From Nymphaea colorata (Eukaryota; Streptophyta; Magnoliopsida; Nymphaeales; Nymphaeaceae): 64,000 nt of DNA. The DNA is taken from the NCBI RefSeq assembly GCF_008831285.2, contig NC_045140.1, positions 1,653,528 to 1,717,527 of the forward strand, given 5' to 3'. The notes beneath the pieces were generated by a model that did no database searches, was not told where the DNA came from, and was given only the letters and a program-made list of their open reading frames with translations. Below, one piece after another: positions 12,755-22,947 of the stretch. The position numbers and the translations under genes are program-made. Positions within the stretch are counted from its first letter, which is position 1, and every line of letters begins with the position of its first letter.

Positions 12755-12895
12755 AATAAGCGCCCTAGCTGTTACTGTTTTTTTTCTCTCTCATCTCATT
12801 CTGCAAGTACAGAGAGAAATAGCCTTTTCAAAAGAATACCACCGTGAAATCACGATAAGTAGTTAGCCACAGCACGAAAGCAGAAATATTGTATA
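12755..12895 (+). repeat. Block duplicated from, or shared with, the LHT copy 2 upstream region
   Basis: catctcattctgcaagtacagagagaaat, followed by aaaagaataccaccgtgaaatcacgataagtagtta, is matched with scattered differences by 23035-23115, about 215-295 bp upstream of the ATG of LHT copy 2. Order and spacing are the same. Either a third LHT locus once stood here or the block is a dispersed repeat. Confidence 0.6.
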
Positions 12896-12904
12896 TATTG
12901 TTGA

Positions 12905-13055
12905 GAAAAGTTCAGGTTTTCAATAGAGAAAACCTGGTTTTTCCCATGCTATCCAAACGATGAAACCAGGTTTCAAAACACAATCGAAAAACTGGTTTTC
13001 TCAATACCAGGCTTTTACAAAACCAGTTTTTCCAAGGGGTGCATCCAAACGCTTC
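12905..13055. repeat. Palindrome-rich segment (MITE-like)
   Basis: Dense repeated inverted words built on AAAACCTGGTTTT / AAAAACTGGTTTT / AAAACCAGTTTTT, plus the pair tgctatccaaacg (near 12948) and gtgcatccaaacg (near 13039). It can fold extensively and has no coding potential. It is probably a small non-autonomous DNA transposon or its remains. Confidence 0.4.
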
Positions 13056-13314
13056 CGTAGCCATCCCAGGAGGCTGAACAGCGGTCGAAGAATATTTTTC
13101 AAAAATTTGTGGTGCCAAATTAGAAATTTTGAAACTATAAGTAGCAAATTTTGTTTTTTTTCAATCCGCTACTCATCTCGAATGCGTCTCCATTGTCTTT
13201 TAGATCATCAAACTGCGTGAGCGGAAGGCCTTTACTAAATCTATCTGCTGCTAGCTCTGAGTATTTAGTATGTGGTGTGAAAATTTATATTCATGAACAT
13301 CATTGTGACCGTCT

Positions 13315-13340
13315 TTATATATATATATATATATATATAT

Positions 13341-13374
<34 letters not shown>
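13315..13374. repeat. (TA)n microsatellite, ~60 bp
   Basis: Alternating TA interrupted once by a G. The flanks (13060-13314 and 13375-13830) show no gene. Confidence 0.9.
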
Positions 13375-13377
<3 letters not shown>

Positions 13378-13829
13378 TAGTTTTTTCGTGAAACATCCAA
13401 AATTCGATACCATATGAATTGCATAGGAAAGAAGAATCGACTTGGGGTCTCCTCTTTTGAATAAGAGATTTCAAGAGCCAAACAATTTCAGTTTTTGTTG
13501 CAACCGCTAGCTGTCTTGTATATATTTTGCCTCTATGCTGACCTTGAAACAGTGCGTGGTTTTGTACTTTACCGTGATACTAATTCCTTCCAAGGTACTG
13601 GCAGATCTTTTATTGAGCCAGCTCCCTAATTTTTGTCATAATACCTTTGTATCTTTACGTTCCCATTGATTTTGTATAACAAACCTTGTCCACGAGTTTT
13701 CTTTTGAGGGTCGATCGATCAGCAACCAGGATAGTATGGAACTATTTCATGCATCTGGCAAATATTAATGCAGATTCATTGAACACTATATCACAGTATT
13801 ACATTACATAAATCTGCTTTAATATTTGG

Positions 13830-14560
13830 ACAAATACATGAAGTTACTGTTGTCAAACTGCCCCTTAAGTATCTAACAAGTCTATCAACAGCCTTAACAT
13901 GAATAAATTTTGAGGAATGCATGCGTTGACCGACTAGGCTGGTGACATATGCAACATCGGGCCTTGGCGATGTTGCATATTAACTAAATTACCAACTAAC
14001 CTTTGATACCGTGTGACAACTTTGAGGCAAAAATAAGGGTTTCTTCGATCTTGTAACATCTATGCTAGGAAAATATCCCAGCCTCTTCATATCCTTGATT
14101 TGAAGGTTTAGTGTAGGAATGACTTGATTTTTGCAATACCCTAGAATTATTTCCCATCATAATTATATTGTCCACACAAATGAGAACATCTACAATCTTG
14201 CCCATAGATTTTTCGATAAATATTATCATCTATTGAACTTTCTACTTTCCAAAACAACATTTAACTTTAGGTGTCATGCATGAGGAGATTGCTTCAAACC
14301 ATATCGAAACAAACTTTTGAGCTTACAAACAACAGTATGATTTCCTGATTTCCTTTCTGTGAATGCCTAGGAGGGAGCAACATGTAAAGTTTTTTTGTAA
14401 GGTCACTCCGCAAAATAGGCATTTTTCACAACTAATTGGAACAGAGGCCATTCAAATCCTAAACAATAGGTAGAAGAATTTAGTTGGTATTCATTCTGGC
14501 CATAGGGGCAAACGTTTCTTCATAGTCCAAACCATGAGTTTGTGTACCCCTTAGTTACCA
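13830..14560 (-). pseudogene. Decayed copia pol relic (RT and RNase H part)
   Basis: Minus-strand translation gives, in copia order, DYEETFAPMARM (about 14492-14527), DVLICVDNIIMMG in place of the YVDD box region (about 14155-14193), KRLGYFPSIDV, and RPDVAYVTSLVGQRMHS followed by VDRLVRYLRG (about 13850-13965). Stops and frame changes separate the pieces and the second D of YVDD is replaced, so it is inactive. No LTRs were recognised for it. It belongs to a copia lineage different from the intact element at 17.45-22.95 kb. Confidence 0.75.
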
Positions 14561-15120
14561 ACTGAACCGTATGATGCTCAATAGAACCTTAGGTTTGGTA
14601 CTTAGTTTTGAAAATCCATCAGCTGCTCGTCTCGCTTCTTGGCAAGGGAGGGTAATGTCCCATATGTGATTTTTATGAAGAGCCATAAGCTCTTCATACA
14701 TGGCTTGCATCTATAACAGTTGAGTTTTTACTTAATTGATCAGACTTTTTATGAAGCAGCCTGATGCTTAAATAAGTTATCATAAACCAAGAAATAGATC
14801 AAGGTGATGATTAGTAGCAAAGAGATAGATGATGTATCTCGGAGGTTGGCTAACTCAAGTTGATTTTTTATTGTGCTCTCAAGTAGGGATGTTAATATAT
14901 CGGATTTGGATTTAATATCCAACCGATATGTTTAAAAAAAAAAAACCGTTACTATCCAATTAAGAAATTGGATCTAATTCATATTTAAGAAATGACATCT
15001 GATAATCTGGTTGATTTTCAAAATGTGAGTACTATATTAAAATATTTATTTAAAACTAAATCTGATCTGAATCCAAATCCGATCAAATATTTATGTACAT
15101 TTGAATATGAGTCGAATTCA

Positions 15121-16534
15121 GATTGTGAAATCAAATTTCATATTGGAATTCAGATATGACTCTTGCTCGTTCATATTCGAATCTAAATATGTGAATATCC
15201 AAAAAAGTGGATTCAGATTAAGAGTATATCTGTTTTGAATTTGATTCATTGATATCCATAGTCTCAAGGGGGTTGGTTTCAATAGTTTCCAAGAGACACA
15301 ATTCCACATCAGATGCAATATTTTCCTTCCTCCCTATCATGCTGGCTTGCAGCTATGGCTAGATCAAAAACCTTGTACACTAAAAAGCTAGATACATCAA
15401 TGTTGCCATGACCGGAAACTTCCTCTAGCTTAGTTATTCCTGAAAATCAACCTGATTTTGTTCAAAATTCAGGTTTGAACTCAGATTGCGAAATCAGATT
15501 TCATATTAGAATTCAGATATGACTTTTGCTTGTTCATGTTCGAATCTAAATATGTGAATATTCGAAAAAGCGGATACAATTAAGAATATATCTGTTTTGA
15601 ATTTGATTCATTGACATCCACGGTCTCAAGAGGGTTGGTTTCAATAGTTTTCAAGAGACTTAATTCTACATCAGATGCAATATTTTCCTTCCTCCCTATC
15701 ATGTCGGCTTGCTGCTATGGCTAGATCAAAATCCTTGTACACTAAAAAACTAGATACATCAATGTTGCTACAATCGGAAACTTTCTCTAGCTTAGTTGTA
15801 TTCTCTCTTAAAATCAACCAGATTCTGTTCAAAATTCAGGTTCAAATTCACATTGTGAAATCAGATTTCATACTAGAATTCAGATATGACTTTTGTTCAT
15901 TCATATTCAAATCTGAATATGTGAATATCCGAAAAAGCAGATACAGTTAAGAGTATATCTGTTTTGAATTTGATTCATCCACATTCATAGTCTCAAGTTT
16001 CCATCGTTTCCAAGAGACTCAATTCCACATAAGATGCAATATTTTTCTTCCTCCCTATCATGCTGGCTTGCAGCTATGGCCAGAACAAAAATCCTTCTAC
16101 ACTAGAAAGCTAGATACATCAATGTTGCTACAATCGGAAACTTTCTCTAGCTTAGTTGTATTCTCTCTTAAAATCAACCAGATTCTGTTCAAAATTCGGG
16201 TTCAAATTCATATTATGAAATCAGATTTCATACTAAAATTCATATATGACTTGCTCATTCATATTTAAATTTGAATATGTGAATATCCGAAAAAGCAGAT
16301 ACAGTTAAGAGTATATCTGTTTTGAATTTGATTCATTGACATCCATAGTCTCAAGAGGATTGATTTCAATAGTTTCCAAGAGACTCAATTCCACATCAAT
16401 GCAATATTTTTCTTCCTCCCTATCATGCTGGCTTGCAGCTATGGCCAGATCAAAAATCCTTCTACACTAAAAAGCTGGATACATCAATGTTGCTACGATT
16501 GGAAACTTCCTCTAGCTTAGTTGTATTCTCTCTG
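15121..16534. repeat. Tandem array, four copies of a ~363-bp unit
   Basis: Copies begin at ga/cattg(c/t)gaaatca(g/a)atttcat near 15121, 15484, 15851 and 16211, giving periods of 363, 367 and 360 bp. Each holds the same succession: a gaatatccgaaaaag segment, a tctgttttgaatttgattcat segment, caagagact(c)aattc, a cttcctccctatcatg segment, and agctagatacatcaatgttg. Copies 2-4 are more alike than copy 1. Short open frames inside are by-products of the repeat. A related fragment lies near 120-230. Confidence 0.85.
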
Positions 16535-16574
16535 CAAGTGAAAAGGGCTGATTTTCTTCAAGTCTATAGATTAG

Positions 16575-17000
16575 TTTATAGTTACTTTTCTTCTTATTTA
16601 CGTTGATGACATATTGATCACAAACAATGTCGCTCACAAACATATGTAACAAATGGCTCATGAGTTCTCTATTAAAGATAGTGGCAACCTCCACTATTTT
16701 TTAGGCATTGAAGCTCTATTCACTTACCAAGAATTCCCTTTTCACGTAAAAATAACGCATGGATGATCTCCTTAAGCAAAGTGGCATGCCTGATGCTAAA
16801 CCCATCACCTCGATCTCCTCTTTGTAAAGTGACAAAAACGTTGGCAACTCTGTTGATCGTAAATCTACTAGTGGGCTCACAGTTTTCTTGTGTGATTCTC
16901 TCATTTCATGTAATGCAAAGGAATATGGGTTGTTGCTCAGTCAGCCTAGAGGCAGAATATATATCAAGATCTTGTCTCCACCACTGCTAAAGTTAATTCT
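16575..17000 (+). pseudogene. Decayed copia pol relic (RT to RNase H), plus strand
   Basis: Plus-strand translation shows LIYVDDILITNNVA with the YVDD codons at 16599-16610, then KDSGNLHYFLGIEA (near 16677-16715), and further on VSLEAEYIS near 16939-16965, matching the SSAEAEYRA part of copia RNase H. Frameshifts and stops divide it. It directly follows the 363-bp tandem array and is opposite in strand to the relic at 13.8-14.6 kb. Confidence 0.7.
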
Positions 17001-17449
17001 CTCCATAGTATTCCTTCAAGAACTTGATAGACTTTGTTAGATCTCATGCTTGATTCGAGTAAACTCATGATAAAAGCCTAACCTTGTTGCCACCGATATG
17101 AGATAAAGCCGATCGGTTCCTCTGGCAGTGGACAGGTCGATGGACACCGAGAAAAACTAAGCTTTGACAGTCCCATTCAAACAAAGAAAATAACATCACA
17201 AGAGAAAGAAAGAAAAAAGGCAACAAACATAAGAACGAACCAGAAAAGGAAATAGAAAGAGATAGAGGACATGCCCAATTTCATCATTTTTCTTATTTTG
17301 TTGCAGTGGAAAATCTGATCACTCTATGGAGGTGAAGTTTTCTCTGACAAAAGCTCCATCCGACTTCTGATTTCTCCTCCCCCGTGTTTCAAGGTTTTTC
17401 CTCTAGTGGAGTCGAGTTCATGTGAGTCGAATTTAATTTTAAACTCGAG

Positions 17450-17454
17450 TCGAG
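17450..17454. repeat. Target-site duplication, left
   Basis: TCGAG immediately outside the left LTR; the same five bases follow the right LTR at 22943-22947. Five bases is the usual copia integrase stagger. Confidence 0.93.
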
Positions 17455-17836
17455 TGTTGAGAAGTATGCAATGAGAAAAAACAGAGATTGCAAGTGAAGG
17501 AAAAACTGTAAGACAGTAATTACGTGGTTCGGCTTGAAGCCTACATCCACGAGAGAAAGGGAACTCTTCTTCATTGTGTTTTTTTTCACACCTTTACAGC
17601 AGGGGTACACCCCATTATATAGGTTTCACTTATAAGATTGAGATAGGAACAGATTTTTAGGGATTAACAAGAATCTTCAGTTGCTGCCGTTAGAGATGCT
17701 CCTTGATCACGACAATCTTGGTGTGGATGATTTGATGAGGAACACACACCAGATCAGCGTCCAATCTTCTCCCAAAAGTGGTAGATCTTCTAATATCTCT
17801 TTACGAGATTTTCGTCCCATCTCTTTGTAACTAACA
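17455..17836 (-). repeat. 3' LTR of the intact Ty1/copia element
   Basis: 382 bp, reading TGTTAG...CTCAACA in element orientation with the expected TG/CA ends. By eye it is identical base for base to the LTR at 22561-22942, which implies very recent insertion. Confidence 0.95.
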
Positions 17837-17850
17837 GTCTCCCCCTCAAG
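17837..17850 (-). other. Polypurine tract of the Ty1/copia element
   Basis: In element orientation, TTGAGGGGGAGAC abuts the 3' LTR. This is the classic plus-strand primer position. The stop codon of the gag-pol frame lies within its left edge. Confidence 0.85.
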
Positions 17851-20800
17851 TTGGCGTGCAGATATCGATCTGCCCCAACTTGTGTATAATGAATGTATGA
17901 CGATCTCTTCCAAGAGATTTTGTAAGAATGTCAGCAAGTTGAAGTTCACTTCTGACGTGTGGTGTTATAATGGTTCCATCCTGTATTTTTTCTCTGATGA
18001 AATGGCAATCGACTTCGATGTGCTTAGTACGTTCGTGAAAAACTGGATTTGCTCCAATATAGATAGCAGCCATGTTGTCACACATTAACCTCATGGGCTC
18101 CTCTACTTCAATCTTCATATCTTTCAATAATGCTTTTATCCATACTAATTCACACGTACATGACGCCATAGCTCTGTATTCTGCCTCTGCACTTGATCGG
18201 GCCACAACCGATTGTTTTTTACTTTTCCAAGTCACCAAGTTTCCTCCGACAAAAGTACAGTATCCTGTTGTAGATTTTCGATTGTTTGGATCCCCCGCCC
18301 AATCAGCATCACAGTAACCAATGACATCCATTTTCTGATCTCGTTTCATCACGATCCCTTGTCCAGGAGTTCTTTTTAAGTATCTCAAGATTCTGTGAGC
18401 AGCTTCAACGTGTCTTGACTTTGGGTTGTGCATAAATTGACTTACCAGGCTGACAGCATAAGTGATGTCTGGTCGAGTGACGGTCAGGTATATGAGCTTC
18501 CCAACCAATTTCTGAAAACTTTGAACATTTTCAATTCCTTCTCCTTCATCTTTCTTCAATTTGCAATTTATCTCAAGAGGTGTGTCTGCAGCCTTTGCTC
18601 CCAGGCATCCAGTTTCCTTTAAGAGGTCTAGAGTATATTTTCTTTGGCATATAAAGATTCCATTTTCTGAGTGCGCCACCTCTATACCCAAGAAGTACCG
18701 TAGGGTTCCAAGGTCTTTTATTTCAAATTGCTGATTGAGATAAGTTTTGACGTGTACCATGAACTCTTTATCATCACCTGTCAATATGATGTCATCTACA
18801 TAAACAAGTAGAATAGTTATTTTTGAGGATCGAATAGCAACAAACATTGTATAATCAGCGCTGCTACGCTTAAATCCAATCTTAGTTAGTGCTTCACTTA
18901 GGCGTGAAAACCACGCTCGAGGGGACTGCTTAAGGCCGTAAAGAGCCTTTTTTAGTTTGCACACATACCCTTTCTTATGTTGTATGCCTTGAGGGACTTC
19001 CATGTAAACTTCTTCATTGAGTTCTCCATGAAGAAAAGCATTCTTGACATCAAGTTGTGCTAGTTTCCACCGTTTGATTGAAGCAACTGAAAGAAGAGTT
19101 CTTACTGTATTCATCTTAGCGACTGGAGCAAAGGTTTCATTGAAGTCTACTCCCTCAGTTTGAGTGAAACCTTTTGCAACGAGGCGAGCTTTGTACCGTT
19201 CGATAGTTCCATCACTGTGATATTTGATCTTGTATATCCACTTACATCCGACGACTTTCTTCCCTTCAGGCAGTGGCACTATCTCCCAAGTTTGATTTTT
19301 GTTCAACGCGGACAACTCTTCTTGCATAGCTCTCTGCCAGCTTATGTTTATATTAGCTTCCTCATAGTTTTTTGGCTCATGATGAGAGTAGGTATTGAGA
19401 ACATAGGACTTGTATGGCTTTGATAAGGTATTGAAATTGATGTAGTTTTCTATGGAGTGGTTGTGTTGAGTCGATAAATAGGTATAAAAGTCATTCAGTT
19501 TTGATGGTGGTCTAGAGGGACGGGTTGATCTTCTAAGGGTTGGTTCAATGCTTTGATTTTGGTCAGACAACAGTGGCTGCAAATCTTGGTTTAGGTTACT
19601 CTCTTGGTTTTGGTTTTCTAAGATGGTAGGTTCACTAGGTTGCTGGTTTTGGTTTTTGGTATGAGTTTGAAAAACATCAACAAGAGGAAGAGAGAGAGGA
19701 GCTAGAGCAAGAGGAGCAGTAACAGAGCTAGTGCCTTGATCTTGAGTCTCCCCCTGACTTGGTGCCTCATAATAGGATTCATTCTCAAAGAATTTCACAT
19801 CCCGAGTTACAAAAAACTTTCTTGATTTTGGGTCAAAGCATTTGTAGCCACTTTTCTTGCTTGAGTACCCAAGGAAGATGCATTTCAAAGCTCGCTTTTC
19901 AAGTTTGTTTCGAAATCTCTCTTGTATATGCACAAAACATTTACACCCAAAAATTCTTAAATGTCTAATAGAGATTGTTTTGTGCATTAGAACTTCAAGA
20001 GGAACTTGATTTTCAATACTAGAACTGGGAATTCTATTAGCAAGATAGCAGGCAGTACCAACTGCTTCTGCCCAAAAAACTTGAGGTACGTTCATATGCA
20101 TCATAAGGGCACGGGCAATATTAAGAAGCTGTCTGTTCTTTCTTTCTGACACCCCATTTTGTTGGGGAGTCCCTGAACATGTAAGTTGAGGTTGTATCCC
20201 TTTTTTGTTCAGGAATTCCTCAAACTGTTGGTTCACATATTCCCCCCCATTATCAGATCGAAGCTTCTTAATTTTTGCACCATACTGAGTGTATACCAAA
20301 TTGTAATAATCTTGAAAAACCTTAACAACTTCACTTTTATTTCTAAGAAAAAATATCCATGACATGCGAGATTTATCTTCGATAAAAGACACATAATACC
20401 TGTATCCCGTATTGGATTCCACAGGAGCTGGTCCCCACACGTCTGAATGTACCAAATCAAAAAAATCCGTAGATCGATCAGTGGATGTTTGAAACGGCAG
20501 CCTAGTTGACTTCGAATATTCGCAAGCATCACAAGAGTGTTCATTAATGGTGACATTAGGAACACGTATTTTCAAGCTTCTGTCTGAAATATGCCCAAGT
20601 CTTGCATGCCACATCTGGTATTCTTGCCTCTTCTTTTCATTATTGGTGTGTACTAAGAAGCTTGACTCTGGAGTCTCCACCATATAAAGCCCATTTTGTT
20701 CCCGTCCTCTACCAATCTCCCTCTTCGTTTCCAGATCCTGAAATATCACATTCTTGGGAGAGAAAACAGCCATACAATTGTAAGTCTTTGTCAACTTGCT

Positions 20801-22060
20801 AACTGACATCAAACTAGTGGAGAGATGTGGTACATAAAGAACTGAAGATGATTTATTTTCAAAAAAAGAAAATTTTCCAGTTCCATCAACTGCAATATGT
20901 GATCCGTCAGCTGAGAAGACGGATTTTTTGTTCATATGATCAATAGTGGTCAGCCTTGTCAGATCATTTGTCATATGATCGGTGGCACCAGTATCAACAA
21001 CCCATATAGATTTACTAGAATGTGTGAGGAGGGCAAGGTTGTTACCTTCAATAGAGTTGCTGACCGGTTGAGAAGAGACGAGGTTCGTTTTTGAGAATTT
21101 TTGGAAAAATTTCTCTAAGTCCTCTTTTGTAACAAAATGAGCAAGATCAACTTGAGGAGTGGTTGTTGCCTTGTCTCTTGCAGGTTTGCCGACGAGTTCC
21201 CAGCATCTTTCTCGAAGATGACCCGTTTTTTTGCAATAAGAACATTTTAGTTTGCTGCGGTTTCGTTGAAAATTTCTGCCACCACTTTGATTTTTTGAAT
21301 CGCCTTTCCATGTCTCGCCTTTCCATGTCTTGGATTCAGATCGAGCTAGACATGCCATCTTCTCTGGATTTTCTTCATATATGTCTGTGGGATTCATAAC
21401 TTTTCTTCTGGTGTCTTCTCTTTGTATTGCTTGGCAAACTTGATTATAGCTTGGCAAGGGAGTGGTCATGAGAATCTGGCTACGAAGATTCTCATAGTCA
21501 GGTCCAAGACCAGCAAGCACTTTAAATATTTTGTCTTCATCGAATCGCTTTTGATAGATCTCAGCATCGGTAGTGGCTGGTCTGTATTGGGCGAGTTCAT
21601 CATACAGGCTGCGAAGTTTGTTTAAGTAGAGGCTGGTTTGCTTACCATCTTTGGTGAGATTGGCAATGTCAAGTTGTAGTTGATAGACGCGGGCAAGGTT
21701 GTTTTGCTCGCTGTACATCTCTCTCAATGTATCCCATATTTCCTTCGCTGTTTCCTTGTATAGAAATAAACTAGATATGTGAGGTTCCATAGAATTCATA
21801 AGCCAAGCCATTACCATATCATTCTCAGATTCCCAATCTTCATAGTTGGGATCGTTCTTTGCTGGAGGTGTGATTCGTCCACTGATATATCCTACTTTGG
21901 ATCGCCCGCTTAAGAATAGACGGGCAGCTTTAGCCCAACTGAGATAATTGGTGTCGTTGAGGAGAATAGAAGTGATCTTGAGCGTCCCATGGCTCTGATC
22001 GTGTCCTCCTTTCATACTGCTGGAATTTCCGCTAGATTGGTTACTAGACGTATCTGCCAT
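17846..22060 (-). CDS. Gag-pol polyprotein of the Ty1/copia element
   Basis: 1404 aa starting at ATG 22060. Domains by residue: gag of the UBN2/retrotran_gag type about 25-230; CCHC zinc knuckle C273-X2-C276-X4-H281-X4-C286; aspartic protease WVVDTGAT with D356; integrase zinc motif H485/H490/C510/C513; integrase core D540, D603, E639; reverse transcriptase with LDVKNAFLHGELNEEVYM at about 1003-1020 and YVDD at 1087-1090; RNase H with D1251, E1294 and D1328 and the SSAEAEYRAMA segment. The protein packages and copies element RNA and integrates the DNA. All listed catalytic residues are present and there is no stop or shift, so the copy appears coding-competent. Gag and pol are in one frame, as usual for plant copia. 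Confidence 0.96.
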   Translation of the reverse strand: MADTSSNQSSGNSSSMKGGHDQSHGTLKITSILLNDTNYLSWAKAARLFLSGRSKVGYISGRITPPAKNDPNYEDWESENDMVMAWLMNSMEPHISSLFLYKETAKEIWDTLREMYSEQNNLARVYQLQLDIANLTKDGKQTSLYLNKLRSLYDELAQYRPATTDAEIYQKRFDEDKIFKVLAGLGPDYENLRSQILMTTPLPSYNQVCQAIQREDTRRKVMNPTDIYEENPEKMACLARSESKTWKGETWKGDSKNQSGGRNFQRNRSKLKCSYCKKTGHLRERCWELVGKPARDKATTTPQVDLAHFVTKEDLEKFFQKFSKTNLVSSQPVSNSIEGNNLALLTHSSKSIWVVDTGATDHMTNDLTRLTTIDHMNKKSVFSADGSHIAVDGTGKFSFFENKSSSVLYVPHLSTSLMSVSKLTKTYNCMAVFSPKNVIFQDLETKREIGRGREQNGLYMVETPESSFLVHTNNEKKRQEYQMWHARLGHISDRSLKIRVPNVTINEHSCDACEYSKSTRLPFQTSTDRSTDFFDLVHSDVWGPAPVESNTGYRYYVSFIEDKSRMSWIFFLRNKSEVVKVFQDYYNLVYTQYGAKIKKLRSDNGGEYVNQQFEEFLNKKGIQPQLTCSGTPQQNGVSERKNRQLLNIARALMMHMNVPQVFWAEAVGTACYLANRIPSSSIENQVPLEVLMHKTISIRHLRIFGCKCFVHIQERFRNKLEKRALKCIFLGYSSKKSGYKCFDPKSRKFFVTRDVKFFENESYYEAPSQGETQDQGTSSVTAPLALAPLSLPLVDVFQTHTKNQNQQPSEPTILENQNQESNLNQDLQPLLSDQNQSIEPTLRRSTRPSRPPSKLNDFYTYLSTQHNHSIENYINFNTLSKPYKSYVLNTYSHHEPKNYEEANINISWQRAMQEELSALNKNQTWEIVPLPEGKKVVGCKWIYKIKYHSDGTIERYKARLVAKGFTQTEGVDFNETFAPVAKMNTVRTLLSVASIKRWKLAQLDVKNAFLHGELNEEVYMEVPQGIQHKKGYVCKLKKALYGLKQSPRAWFSRLSEALTKIGFKRSSADYTMFVAIRSSKITILLVYVDDIILTGDDKEFMVHVKTYLNQQFEIKDLGTLRYFLGIEVAHSENGIFICQRKYTLDLLKETGCLGAKAADTPLEINCKLKKDEGEGIENVQSFQKLVGKLIYLTVTRPDITYAVSLVSQFMHNPKSRHVEAAHRILRYLKRTPGQGIVMKRDQKMDVIGYCDADWAGDPNNRKSTTGYCTFVGGNLVTWKSKKQSVVARSSAEAEYRAMASCTCELVWIKALLKDMKIEVEEPMRLMCDNMAAIYIGANPVFHERTKHIEVDCHFIREKIQDGTIITPHVRSELQLADILTKSLGRDRHTFIIHKLGQIDICTPT

Positions 22061-22548
22061 GGCAGGAAATCACTTGATGACAGGAGATATTTAAAAACAA
22101 TGGACTACTCCTTTCCGGATTCTCAAAAAAATCCCACCGATATCAGTCCCATGAGAAGAGACTAAAAAAAACAGAGTTGCACAAATGTAAGCAGCGACTA
22201 ATTCTCAAAAAAGTCATTTAACGGACTTACGCAGAAAATCCATTGTCCTCTGTTCATTTCAACGAGTGTCTGCCTCTGTTCTCAACAAATAAATCACAAT
22301 GGAAAAAAAAAAATTTCTTCAGATTTTTTTTTCCGTTACCGGGGACCTTGCCGACTGGTGGAGCTCCAATCAAAAACGAGAAACGAGGTTGGCAGGAGAA
22401 GATGGCAGCGAGGAAGGGTGAGATGGGCTAAATCGACATCTCTTACGATGATCTTTTAGGCGTTGCAGAGCAGACTTGATTGGATCGCCCCATTGCTGAA
22501 AAAAACTTAGAATTCCTTTTGCAGCGGCTCCTCACGAATCATCTCCAA

Positions 22549-22560
22549 GCTCTGATACCA
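22549..22560 (-). other. Primer-binding site (tRNA-iMet)
   Basis: In element orientation TGGTATCAGAGC starts at the first base after the 5' LTR. It is complementary to the 3' end of plant initiator-methionine tRNA, the standard primer for copia elements. Confidence 0.92.
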
Positions 22561-22942
22561 TGTTGAGAAGTATGCAATGAGAAAAAACAGAGATTGCAAG
22601 TGAAGGAAAAACTGTAAGACAGTAATTACGTGGTTCGGCTTGAAGCCTACATCCACGAGAGAAAGGGAACTCTTCTTCATTGTGTTTTTTTTCACACCTT
22701 TACAGCAGGGGTACACCCCATTATATAGGTTTCACTTATAAGATTGAGATAGGAACAGATTTTTAGGGATTAACAAGAATCTTCAGTTGCTGCCGTTAGA
22801 GATGCTCCTTGATCACGACAATCTTGGTGTGGATGATTTGATGAGGAACACACACCAGATCAGCGTCCAATCTTCTCCCAAAAGTGGTAGATCTTCTAAT
22901 ATCTCTTTACGAGATTTTCGTCCCATCTCTTTGTAACTAACA
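22561..22942 (-). repeat. 5' LTR of the intact Ty1/copia element
   Basis: 382 bp, matching the 3' LTR by eye along its whole length. A TATATAA box lies at 22721-22727 on the minus strand, next to the near-palindrome GGGGTGTACCCC, and is the likely start-site promoter of the element RNA. Its outer edge is 387 bp from the ATG of LHT copy 2. Confidence 0.95.
22721..22727 (-). promoter_or_regulatory. Probable TATA box of the 5' LTR
   Basis: TATATAA on the minus strand about 215 bases into the LTR in element orientation, a normal position for the U3/R promoter of a short copia LTR. Confidence 0.55.
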
Positions 22943-22947
22943 TCGAG
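22943..22947. repeat. Target-site duplication, right
   Basis: TCGAG immediately after the right LTR, matching 17450-17454. Confidence 0.93.

Larger units (their letters stand above)
17450..22947 (-). mobile_element. Intact Ty1/copia LTR retrotransposon
   Basis: Complete element of 5488 bp between LTR outer ends (17455-22942), flanked by TCGAG duplications. In element order: 5' LTR (22561-22942), tRNA-iMet primer site, ~490-bp leader, a single gag-pol frame, polypurine tract, 3' LTR (17455-17836). Gene order gag-protease-integrase-RT-RNase H defines copia. No envelope-like frame is present. Identical-looking LTRs and an unbroken frame suggest a very young, possibly mobile copy. The insertion separates LHT copy 2 from the debris to its left. 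Confidence 0.96.

Noticed and set aside
20233..20565. Separate minus-strand frame within the retrotransposon
   Set aside because: It is a shadow of the gag-pol frame in another phase.
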